NCBI GenBank assembly: GCA_902617375.1
Contig: CACMWI010000009.1
Coordinates: 1 to 59,047, forward strand
Reading direction: 5' to 3'
Source of the DNA: an uncultured Alphaproteobacteria bacterium
Lineage (GTDB): Bacteria; Pseudomonadota; Alphaproteobacteria; Methylaequorales; Methylaequoraceae
Length of the DNA: 59,047 bases
The position numbers and the translations under genes were made by a program. Of the stretch, positions 52,103 to 59,047 are shown piece by piece; within the stretch, counting starts at the first letter, position 1, and each line of letters starts with the position of its first letter. A model generated the notes under the pieces. The model saw only the letters and a program-made list of their open reading frames with translations. It was not told the origin of the DNA and searched no databases.

Positions 52103-52548
52103 ATTTTTTTATCCTTTATCGATTTGATATCATTTATTTCAGGTGGCATATAATTTTCATCGTGTTTTGCCAAAACTGTTTTCGCTACAAACTTATCAAC
52201 ATTTTTCAAAAAGCCTTCAACAACAACACCTTGTCCCTCTTTAAACAAATCAGGGAGTATTCCAATATACGAAATAACTAATTCATTCTCAAAATCTGTT
52301 ATGACAAAAGATATTTCTTCAAGTTGTCTTCCTTCAATTGTTTTAATTTTTTTAACTAAACTTTCTTCTTTCACCATGCCACCTACTCTTATCATTTGTG
52401 ATGTTTCTATTTGTTTTTCAAAAACTTCGGTTGGTGAGTAAAAAAAAATTAAGTTTTCTCTCAAATTGAAAAGCAAAATCGCACATCCAAAGGTAAAGAA
52501 TGTCATAAAAATTAAAATAGTAATAAGTCTTTTATTTTTTTTCTTCAT
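52099..52548 (-). CDS. ccmE: Periplasmic heme chaperone CcmE
   Basis: A 149-residue heme shuttle with one N-terminal membrane anchor and an OB-fold. VRVGGMVK-like MIRVGGMVKEES and VEGFL are the fold markers. LAKHDENYMPPE carries the His that binds heme covalently and the Tyr four residues later (H-x-x-x-Y). It overlaps ccmF by 4 nt and ccmD by 17 nt. Confidence 0.94.
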   Translation of the reverse strand: MKKKNKRLITILIFMTFFTFGCAILLFNLRENLIFFYSPTEVFEKQIETSQMIRVGGMVKEESLVKKIKTIEGRQLEEISFVITDFENELVISYIGILPDLFKEGQGVVVEGFLKNVDKFVAKTVLAKHDENYMPPEINDIKSIKDKKI

Positions 52549-52702
52549 TTTTAATCAAATTAACAAACTCTTTCTCTAGTTTTTTTGTTTTTGAATTGCT
52601 TAAAATGAATATCAGGAAAATAATAAAAAAAACAATCAAATATGATGAAAGTACATATGAAAAATGATCACCTGAATTTATAAAATTTAGAAAGTAATTC
52701 AT
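52532..52702 (-). CDS. ccmD: Heme exporter protein CcmD, 56 aa
   Basis: A short gene in the ccmC-ccmE gap. The 56-residue product has a short periplasmic N-terminus (MNYFLNFINSGDHFSYVLSS), one helix (YLIVFFIIFLIFILS) and a Lys/Glu-rich cytoplasmic tail. This is the exact CcmD layout, including the aromatic H-x-x-YV element just before the helix. CcmD stabilises CcmC-CcmE and helps release holo-CcmE. Its ATG shares one base with the ccmC stop (TAATG). Confidence 0.9.
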   Translation of the reverse strand: MNYFLNFINSGDHFSYVLSSYLIVFFIIFLIFILSNSKTKKLEKEFVNLIKNEEKK

Positions 52703-53421
52703 TACACCGTCCTATTAAATCTTATAACTTCAATTTTTCGTTGTATTATTTCACCTCTGACTCTTACTAATAAAATTGAAATAAAGAAAAAGAAAAAGGA
52801 AAAAGTCATTATAAATAATGGTAATAACATTGATGGATCTATTGAGGGAGAAGAAAACTTGGAGATACTGGCTGGTTGATGAAGAGTGCTCCACCAATCT
52901 ACAGACCATTTAATAATTGGAAGATTTATAATGCCTATTATTGCTAAGATTGACGAGTATCTGTCAGCCTTGGATTTATCTTCGTAAGCATTATTTATAA
53001 TTATAAGTCCCAAATAGATAACAAGTAAAACTAATTCAGACGTAAGTCTTGCATCCCAAACCCACCATGTCCCCCAAGTTGGTTTTCCCCAAATTGAACC
53101 TGACAAAAGTGTAGCTAGAGTGAAGCAAGCTCCTATGGGTGCACATGATCTTGAAATTAAATCTGCAAGTGTATGCTTAAATACAATCGAAAAAATGCTG
53201 CATAAAGCTATAATTGAATATATCATTAATGAAAACCAAGCACACGGAACATGTATATACATAATTCTAACAGTCTCTCCTTGAAGATAATCTGGAGGAC
53301 TCCCAAAAAAACAAAAAAATAAGCCAACCAAAAGCAAAGTGATTGCAATGTTTAATGTTATTGGTTCAATTTTTTCGATTAATCTTTGAAACCTTAAAGG
53401 GTTCGCCAAATTGAAAATCAC
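52702..53421 (-). CDS. ccmC: Heme exporter protein CcmC
   Basis: A 239-residue, six-helix member of the heme-handling family. WGTWWVWDARLTSELVLLVIYLG is the WWD domain that binds heme at the periplasmic face. The two conserved histidines are in MYIHVPCAWFS and WSTLHQPASI. It attaches heme to CcmE. The start overlaps the ccmB stop by 4 nt. Confidence 0.94.
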   Translation of the reverse strand: MIFNLANPLRFQRLIEKIEPITLNIAITLLLVGLFFCFFGSPPDYLQGETVRIMYIHVPCAWFSLMIYSIIALCSIFSIVFKHTLADLISRSCAPIGACFTLATLLSGSIWGKPTWGTWWVWDARLTSELVLLVIYLGLIIINNAYEDKSKADRYSSILAIIGIINLPIIKWSVDWWSTLHQPASISKFSSPSIDPSMLLPLFIMTFSFFFFFISILLVRVRGEIIQRKIEVIRFNRTV

Positions 53422-54098
53422 TTATTTATCTCCCTCATAATCAATCTTCCAGCCATTAGGCATACTGGTAATGTAATAAAAAAAATCCCAATTAAAATTA
53501 AAAATTGATTTTCTTTTAAATTATTGCTCTCAAATAATGTTCCAGTAGAGGTTGTAAATATAATCATAGGTACGAAAAATGGTAAAATAATTACAAATTG
53601 GATAATCTTATTCCTTTTAAGTTGAACTGAAAACAACGAGGATAGTATTGAAATTAAAGTTAAACTGGGTGTTGCAAGAAATAAGGTTATGACGAGGCTT
53701 ATTAATTCATATAATGTGATTTGAAAAAAAACAAAGACAAATGGAACTAAAAAAAGCATTGGAATCATGATCATAACCCACATTGCTATACTTTTAGAAA
53801 CCACAATGCTCTCTTCACTAAAACCAAGAAATTGAAGTTCTTTTAAACTTCCGTCGTTAAAATCCTCATTCAGAAAGTTTTCTGAGACAAGCATGATTGA
53901 AAAAATTAAAACAATCCAGACGATAGATTTGTAAAAAATTTTTACATAAGAAATATCATTTACTGAAAAGACAAATATTAAAGATGCTATTAAAAAAAAA
54001 GTTGAAAAAGAGTAGATAATAGAAAAATTTTTTAGCATAATTCTAATCTCTCTCTTTACTAACTTAAAAACATCAAGTTTCACTTTATATTTTCCCAT
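53418..54098 (-). CDS. ccmB: Heme exporter permease CcmB
   Basis: A 226-residue protein with six hydrophobic helices, permease of the CcmAB ABC complex that releases holo-CcmE from CcmC. LKREIRI-like KLVKREIRIMLKNFS opens the family. NEDFNDGSLKELQFLGFS fits the E-D--DG-LE-L block, and PSLTLISILSSLFSVQLKRN is the last conserved segment. It overlaps ccmA by 19 nt. Confidence 0.92.
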   Translation of the reverse strand: MGKYKVKLDVFKLVKREIRIMLKNFSIIYSFSTFFLIASLIFVFSVNDISYVKIFYKSIVWIVLIFSIMLVSENFLNEDFNDGSLKELQFLGFSEESIVVSKSIAMWVMIMIPMLFLVPFVFVFFQITLYELISLVITLFLATPSLTLISILSSLFSVQLKRNKIIQFVIILPFFVPMIIFTTSTGTLFESNNLKENQFLILIGIFFITLPVCLMAGRLIMREINK

Positions 54099-54751
54099 GT
54101 ATCAAAATTGGCTATTTTCTTACTAATCTTTAATTTTGGACTTTTTATAAATATTCTCTTTGACCCTTCGATATTCAAATTAATGTGACTAGCTAGTAGA
54201 ACTGATCCTCCATTTGCTTTGTGATTACAAATCATTTTTTTTGTTTTATTAATAGAATCTATATCTAGGCCATTAAAAGGTTCATCTAAGATCCATAAGT
54301 TGCATTTGGAAAGAAGAAGCTTTGTTAATGATACTTTTTTTCTTTGTCCCTGAGACAAATTCCCAATCAAATTATTTTTTAAATTGTTTAATTTAAAAAA
54401 CTTTAAAGAATCTAAAAGCTTCTCTTTTCGGATTTTAATATCGATAAGCTCCAGCCAATAAAACAAGTTTTCTTCAACAGTAAGATAATCTTTCAGGGAA
54501 TCTTTGTGAGGGAGATATGTAAATAACTCTTTTTTTTTTTGGTCTATTTCATTTATCGGAATTTCATTAATTTTGATAACACCTTTTTCAGGCTTAAGTA
54601 TTCCTACAGATAGATCAAAAAGGCTGCTTTTCCCGACCCCATTTTCTCCAATCAAAATGATTATTTGTGATTTTGCTAATTTTAAATTAAAGTTATTAAA
54701 AATTAATCTTTTATTTCTACGAAAATAAACCGATATAATTTCTAAAACCAT
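54080..54751 (-). CDS. ccmA: Heme exporter ATP-binding protein CcmA
   Basis: A 223-residue ABC ATPase. GENGVGKSS is Walker A (about 33-41), LSQGQRKKVSL the ABC signature, and LWILDEPFNGLD Walker B plus D-loop. LLASHINL carries the switch His. It is the first gene of the nine-gene ccm operon, divergent from acnA by 35 bp as in many alphaproteobacteria. Confidence 0.94.
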   Translation of the reverse strand: MVLEIISVYFRRNKRLIFNNFNLKLAKSQIIILIGENGVGKSSLFDLSVGILKPEKGVIKINEIPINEIDQKKKELFTYLPHKDSLKDYLTVEENLFYWLELIDIKIRKEKLLDSLKFFKLNNLKNNLIGNLSQGQRKKVSLTKLLLSKCNLWILDEPFNGLDIDSINKTKKMICNHKANGGSVLLASHINLNIEGSKRIFIKSPKLKISKKIANFDTWENIK

Positions 54752-54786
54752 GACATTAAACCTTAATTAAAAAACTTAGAAGATTT

Positions 54787-57390
54787 ATGAAAATAACAAC
54801 AACAAATTTTACAGACAACCTAAAAGTTGAAAAAAGTTCTTATAATTTTGTAAGTTTAAAAAAGGCTGAAAAAAAACTCAATTTTATTTTAGAAAAGTTG
54901 CCATTTTCTTACAAAATTCTTTTGGAAAATTTGATTAGAAACATTGATAACACAGGAGTCAAAAGAGCAGATCTAGAAAACCTAATTAAAAGAAAAGCAG
55001 GTAGGGAAATTTTATTTTCTCCCACCAGAGTATTAATGCAAGATTATACTGGTGTTCCAGCTATTGCCGATTTAGCTGCAATGAGAGATAAAGTGAAAAG
55101 TTTGGGAAAAGATCCTGATAAAATAAATCCAGTCATACCTGTTAGTCTGGTCATAGATCATTCAATAAATGTAGATAGTTATTCAAGAAAAGATTCATTA
55201 AATTTTAATGTTAGGAAAGAATACGAGAGGAATACTGAAAGATATAAATTACTAAAATGGGCTCAAGGTTCTTTGAAAAACTTTTTGTTGTTTCCACCTG
55301 GATCAGGTATTTGTCATCAAATCAATATAGAGTATTTAGCTCAGATTGTTCAAAAGAAAAAAAAATTTCTATTTTTGGACTCTGTTGTCGGAACTGACAG
55401 TCATACTACCATGGTCAATGCTTTATCAGTTTTAGGTTGGGGCGTAGGGGGGATTGAAGCGGAGGCTGTTATGTTGGGTCAACCAATTTCTATGCAACTT
55501 CCAAAAGTTGTAGGCGTTAGACTTGAAGGCAAATTAAAGGATGGCTTAACTGCTACAGATTTAGTTTTAAATATTACTGAAAAATTAAGAAATCACAATG
55601 TTGTTGGAAAGTTCGTTGAATTTTACGGTAAAGGTTTAAGTTCTTTGAGTTTGTCGGAAAGGTCTACGATTTCCAATATGGCACCTGAATATGGAGCGAC
55701 TTGCGGAATTTTTCCTGTGGACAAAGAGACTCTTAATTATTTGCATATTACAGGAAGAACTTCGCAACAAATCAAAATTGTAGAGGAATATTCTAAAGCG
55801 CAGAAAATTTGGCATTATGGATCAGAAAAGATTGACTATGATGAAAATATAGAAATAAATATGAACTCCATCCAACCATGCATATCAGGGCCAAAAAGAC
55901 CACAAGACAAAATCAATTTATTAAATGTTCCAAAAAAATTTTCAGAACATTTAGAAAATGACAAAAAGGGTTACACTCAGGATTTTGGTAAATTAACTCA
56001 CGGGAAAATTTGTATTGCAGCTATAACTAGTTGTACAAATACTTCAAATCCATCTGTTTTAGTGATGGCTGGCCTAATTGCAAAGAAAGCTGTTCAACTT
56101 GGACTCAAAACTCCTTGGTGGGTTAAAACTTCTTTTGCACCAGGAAGCAAAGTAGTAGATAAATACCTTTCAGAATCAGATTTGATGAAATATTTAGATA
56201 AAATTGGATTTAACATTATTGGATATGGCTGTACTACCTGCATTGGAAATTCAGGACCATTAGATGAAAAAGTAAGAAAAGAAATTATCGAGAAAGATCT
56301 AAATGTATGCAGTATAATATCTGGTAACAGAAATTTTGAAGGAAGAATAAACCCTCATATAAAATCAAACTTTCTTGCCTCTCCCCCACTTGTTGTGATT
56401 TATGCTCTTGCAGGAAGGATTGATATTGACATTAATAAAGATCCAATTTTTGTATCTAAAGGAAAGAAAATTTTTTTCAAGGACCTTTGGCCCTCAAAGT
56501 CTGAAGCTGACATAATTCTCAAAAAACATGTCAAAAGAAACTTTTACAGAAAGAATTATTCTAATATTTTTCAGGGAGACAAACAGTGGGAAAAATTAAA
56601 AGTTAAAAAATCTTCTACTTACGATTGGTCTTTGACTTCAACATACATAAAAAAACCACCATTTTTAGATTTTGAGAAAAATGATCTTTTGAAGGATATC
56701 AAAGCTCGACCTTTGTTGATTCTTGGAGATTCAATTACAACAGATCATATATCTCCAGCAGGAGTTATTAAAGAGGATAGTTCTGCTGGGAAATATTTGA
56801 GAGATAGACAGATAAAGGTTGATGATTTTAATTCTTATGGTGCCAGAAGGGGAAATCACGAGGTTATGACCAGAGGAACATTTGCTAATATTAGAATAAA
56901 AAATAAAATGGTTTCTAAATTTGGAGGTTACACAAAGCATTATAAAAGTGAAAAAGAAAATGAAATATATGAAGTAGCAAAAAAATATCAGGAAGAAGAT
57001 ATCCCTTTAGTCGTTTTAGCTGGTAAAGAATATGGTACAGGCTCATCTCGAGATTGGGCTGCCAAAGGAACAAAATTACTTGGTGTAAAAGTTGTGATCG
57101 CAGAGAGTTTTGAAAGAATTCACAGATCAAACCTAGTTGGTATGGGAGTTTTACCACTGCAAATTAATGGTAATCATCTAAAAAAAAATCAATTTCACGG
57201 TAAGGAAATTTTTAACATTGGAAAACTCAGAGACTATCTCCAGAAACCTAACATAGAAAAAAAGTTAGAGGTGAAAAAGCATAATGGGGAAAAGTTCTAT
57301 TTGGATGTTATTTCTAGAATTGATACAGAAAAGGAAATCAGATATTTTGAAAGTAACGGAATTCTTCCATATGTGTTAAAGAACATTTAA
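54787..57390 (+). CDS. acnA: Aconitate hydratase A
   Basis: An 867-residue TCA-cycle enzyme of the AcnA/IRP type that isomerises citrate to isocitrate through a [4Fe-4S] cluster. VGTDSHTTMVNALSVLGWGVGGIEAEA is the first signature. The three cluster cysteines are in SCTNTSNPSV and GYGCTTCIGNSGPL. GDSITTDHISPAG lies after the linker, and YGTGSSRDWAAKGTKLLGV is in the swivelling domain. Length is close to the ~890 norm. Confidence 0.96.
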   Translation: MKITTTNFTDNLKVEKSSYNFVSLKKAEKKLNFILEKLPFSYKILLENLIRNIDNTGVKRADLENLIKRKAGREILFSPTRVLMQDYTGVPAIADLAAMRDKVKSLGKDPDKINPVIPVSLVIDHSINVDSYSRKDSLNFNVRKEYERNTERYKLLKWAQGSLKNFLLFPPGSGICHQINIEYLAQIVQKKKKFLFLDSVVGTDSHTTMVNALSVLGWGVGGIEAEAVMLGQPISMQLPKVVGVRLEGKLKDGLTATDLVLNITEKLRNHNVVGKFVEFYGKGLSSLSLSERSTISNMAPEYGATCGIFPVDKETLNYLHITGRTSQQIKIVEEYSKAQKIWHYGSEKIDYDENIEINMNSIQPCISGPKRPQDKINLLNVPKKFSEHLENDKKGYTQDFGKLTHGKICIAAITSCTNTSNPSVLVMAGLIAKKAVQLGLKTPWWVKTSFAPGSKVVDKYLSESDLMKYLDKIGFNIIGYGCTTCIGNSGPLDEKVRKEIIEKDLNVCSIISGNRNFEGRINPHIKSNFLASPPLVVIYALAGRIDIDINKDPIFVSKGKKIFFKDLWPSKSEADIILKKHVKRNFYRKNYSNIFQGDKQWEKLKVKKSSTYDWSLTSTYIKKPPFLDFEKNDLLKDIKARPLLILGDSITTDHISPAGVIKEDSSAGKYLRDRQIKVDDFNSYGARRGNHEVMTRGTFANIRIKNKMVSKFGGYTKHYKSEKENEIYEVAKKYQEEDIPLVVLAGKEYGTGSSRDWAAKGTKLLGVKVVIAESFERIHRSNLVGMGVLPLQINGNHLKKNQFHGKEIFNIGKLRDYLQKPNIEKKLEVKKHNGEKFYLDVISRIDTEKEIRYFESNGILPYVLKNI

Positions 57391-57409
57391 ACTTAGATTA
57401 AAGCTAAAG

Positions 57410-59047
57410 ATGAAAAAAAAAATTTCAGCTTTTTTAGGTCCAACTAATACTGGTAAAACTTATGCTGCAATCCAAAGTCTGCTTAAATATAAAACTGGTG
57501 TAATAGGATTTCCACTAAGACTATTGGCAAGAGAAAATTTTGAGCTCGCAAAGAAATTTTTACCAGAAAGTAAGATAGCATTAATAACCGGTGAAGAAAA
57601 AATAATTCCAAAAAATGCAAAGTACTTTTTTTGTACTGTAGAATCAATCCCAGAAAACTTACAATTTGATTTCGTTGCTATAGACGAAGTGCAATTGGCT
57701 TCGGATTATGAGAGAGGATATATTTTCACCAAGCGAATATTAAATAATAGAGGTCTCAAGGAAACATTGTTTTTAGGCTCTAGAAGTATAGAAAAAATTT
57801 TATTAGAAATATGTCCAGATATTCAAATTAATAAAAAACCACGTATGTCGAAACTAAGTTATATCGGCTACAAAAATCTCACTAGACTTCCAAAAAGATC
57901 AGCAGTGATTGCGTTTTCTCAAATTGATGTATATGAAATAGCAAATAAGATTAAACAATCACATGGTGGAGTCTCAGTTGTCTTGGGTGCATTGTCTCCA
58001 GATGTTAGAAATGCGCAAGTAAAATTATTCGAGGATGGTAAAGTTGACTATATTGTAGCAACTGATGCTATTGGGATGGGCTTAAACCTAAACATAAAAA
58101 ACATTTTTTTTTCCGGCATAAAAAAATTTGATGGGTTAAATGGTAGATATTTATCAAATGATGAAATTGCACAAATCGCTGGCAGAGCAGGAAGACATTT
58201 TAATGACGGATACTTTGGAACAACATGTAATTTAAAGAGTCTAAGAAATGATGTTATAAATTTTGTAGAAAATTATGAATTTACTGAAATTAAAAAAATT
58301 TACTGGAGAAATAATAAATTAAATTTTAGTTCACCATCAAATTTACTAAAATCATTATCAGTTAGACCAAACAAAAAATATTTAAGACTTAAAAATGACG
58401 GGAATGATCATAGATATGTGAAAATATTTCTTGAAGAGAATGAGTTCAAAAAAAATTTAACAAATCCAATCCATTTAAAACAACTATGGGAAATATGTAG
58501 TGTACCTGATTACTCTAAAAATTTAGATGAATACCATACAAGATTTCTAAAGAAAATATTTTTTTACCTTGTTGGTCAAAACAAATGTATTCCTGATGAA
58601 TGGGTAAAACAAAGTTTGAACGAAATTAATCGTTTTACAAAAAAAATACCTGAGCTTAACTATAAGTTGTCGCAACTAAGAACTTGGTCGTTTATTTCTT
58701 TTAAAAGAGAATGGATAAAAGATGGTGAAAGATTTCAAAAGAAGGTCAAAAAACTTGAACTTCAGTTTGCATTAAAATTACATAAAGAGCTAATGACAGA
58801 GTTTATTGGGGAGTATAAAAACTTTGAATTGGAAAATTCAACTAATCTTATACAAACAAACCATATTGTCAGATTTGAGAAAAAAAAAATTTATTTTGGA
58901 AAAGAAATCGTTGGTTGCAGAAACGGCTTAAAATTTGATATAAATCAAAATTTTAAAAAAAGTAAAAGTATTTTTAATAATAAAATACTAAAGAAAAGCT
59001 TAATAGAATTTTCATTAAAAATTAAAAACGAATTTTTAAGTTCTAGC
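57410..59047 (+). CDS. SUV3-like DExH RNA helicase, 3' end outside the window
   Basis: The ATG at 57410 opens a frame that stays open for 546 codons to the window end. GPTNTGKT (10-17) is Walker A, DEVQ (92-95) the Walker B box typical of SUV3, and GSRS the motif III equivalent. ATDAIGMGLNL and QIAGRAGRH are motifs V and VI in the second RecA domain. The C-terminal helical region is only partly seen. Mitochondrial SUV3 is the degradosome RNA helicase; alphaproteobacterial homologues often lie near acnA or an S4-domain gene. It starts 19 nt after acnA and may share its transcript. Confidence 0.9.
   Translation, partial: MKKKISAFLGPTNTGKTYAAIQSLLKYKTGVIGFPLRLLARENFELAKKFLPESKIALITGEEKIIPKNAKYFFCTVESIPENLQFDFVAIDEVQLASDYERGYIFTKRILNNRGLKETLFLGSRSIEKILLEICPDIQINKKPRMSKLSYIGYKNLTRLPKRSAVIAFSQIDVYEIANKIKQSHGGVSVVLGALSPDVRNAQVKLFEDGKVDYIVATDAIGMGLNLNIKNIFFSGIKKFDGLNGRYLSNDEIAQIAGRAGRHFNDGYFGTTCNLKSLRNDVINFVENYEFTEIKKIYWRNNKLNFSSPSNLLKSLSVRPNKKYLRLKNDGNDHRYVKIFLEENEFKKNLTNPIHLKQLWEICSVPDYSKNLDEYHTRFLKKIFFYLVGQNKCIPDEWVKQSLNEINRFTKKIPELNYKLSQLRTWSFISFKREWIKDGERFQKKVKKLELQFALKLHKELMTEFIGEYKNFELENSTNLIQTNHIVRFEKKKIYFGKEIVGCRNGLKFDINQNFKKSKSIFNNKILKKSLIEFSLKIKNEFLSSS

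Overview
The window is a 59 kb piece of an AT-rich, gene-dense alphaproteobacterial chromosome. The alphaproteobacterial assignment rests on several conserved neighbourhoods: tsaD divergent from hemC-hemD-mitofilin-hemY, ccmA divergent from acnA, rsmB next to a heparinase II/III gene and an SdhAF4 (DUF1674) gene, and a SUV3-like helicase beside acnA. The low GC, many TTG/GTG starts, 1-4 nt gene overlaps and 3' ends that overlap between strands suggest a streamlined marine-type lineage (SAR11/HIMB59-like or similar). The species cannot be fixed from this sequence alone. I saw no tRNA, rRNA, insertion sequence, phage gene or CRISPR array.

Layout. (1) 1-6577: the 3' part of a giant surface protein made of about 26 YDG-type repeats of ~81 residues, with a two-cysteine C-terminal tail, followed by a UMF1/Atg22-type MFS transporter. 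(2) 7815-16390: purH, a three-gene envelope polysaccharide module (membrane sugar dehydratase, polyprenyl-phosphate sugar-1-phosphate transferase, UDP-sugar dehydrogenase), a heparinase-like protein and rsmB. A 44-codon SdhAF4 gene and acs follow. (3) 18568-25182: yciI-gpsA-tsaD on the minus strand, then hemC-hemD-mitofilin(Mic60)-hemY on the plus strand. Between them lies a decayed duplicate of the hemC promoter and 5' end plus about 240 bp of unknown DNA. (4) 25135-29494: a DNA glycosylase and a probable lipid A/envelope modification set (LABN protein, GT2, ArnT-like GT39, PAP2 phosphatase). (5) 29495-36799: a 420 bp intergenic region with the only clear intrinsic terminator and two tiny candidate ORFs. 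Next comes a FAD oxidoreductase-DUF1365-cyclopropane synthase-MFS-DUF3833 operon facing an SDR/NTF2/DUF6134 operon; these resemble membrane-lipid modification clusters known from other alphaproteobacteria. (6) 36816-43308: YccA/Bax inhibitor-1, a Tas-like aldo-keto reductase, tandem DMT exporters, IalB-like protein, argG, folD, yggT. (7) 43327-48718: an unusual 452-residue protein (winged-helix-like N-terminus, possible degenerate polymerase-palm motifs), a lone cNMP-binding domain, a DAO-type oxidase, pabB-pabC. (8) 48710-59047: a complete ccmABCDEFGHI cytochrome c maturation operon including the tiny ccmD, divergent acnA, and a SUV3-type RNA helicase that runs off the window end.

Together the genes support an aerobic heterotroph: heme synthesis and c-type cytochrome assembly, TCA cycle and acetate activation, purine, folate and arginine synthesis, and a heavily modified outer surface. 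The least ordinary observations are the hemC 5' duplication, the giant repeat protein with its higher-order repeat structure, the 452-residue protein, the polysaccharide genes set inside a housekeeping neighbourhood, and the tiny ORFs facing each other across a bidirectional terminator.
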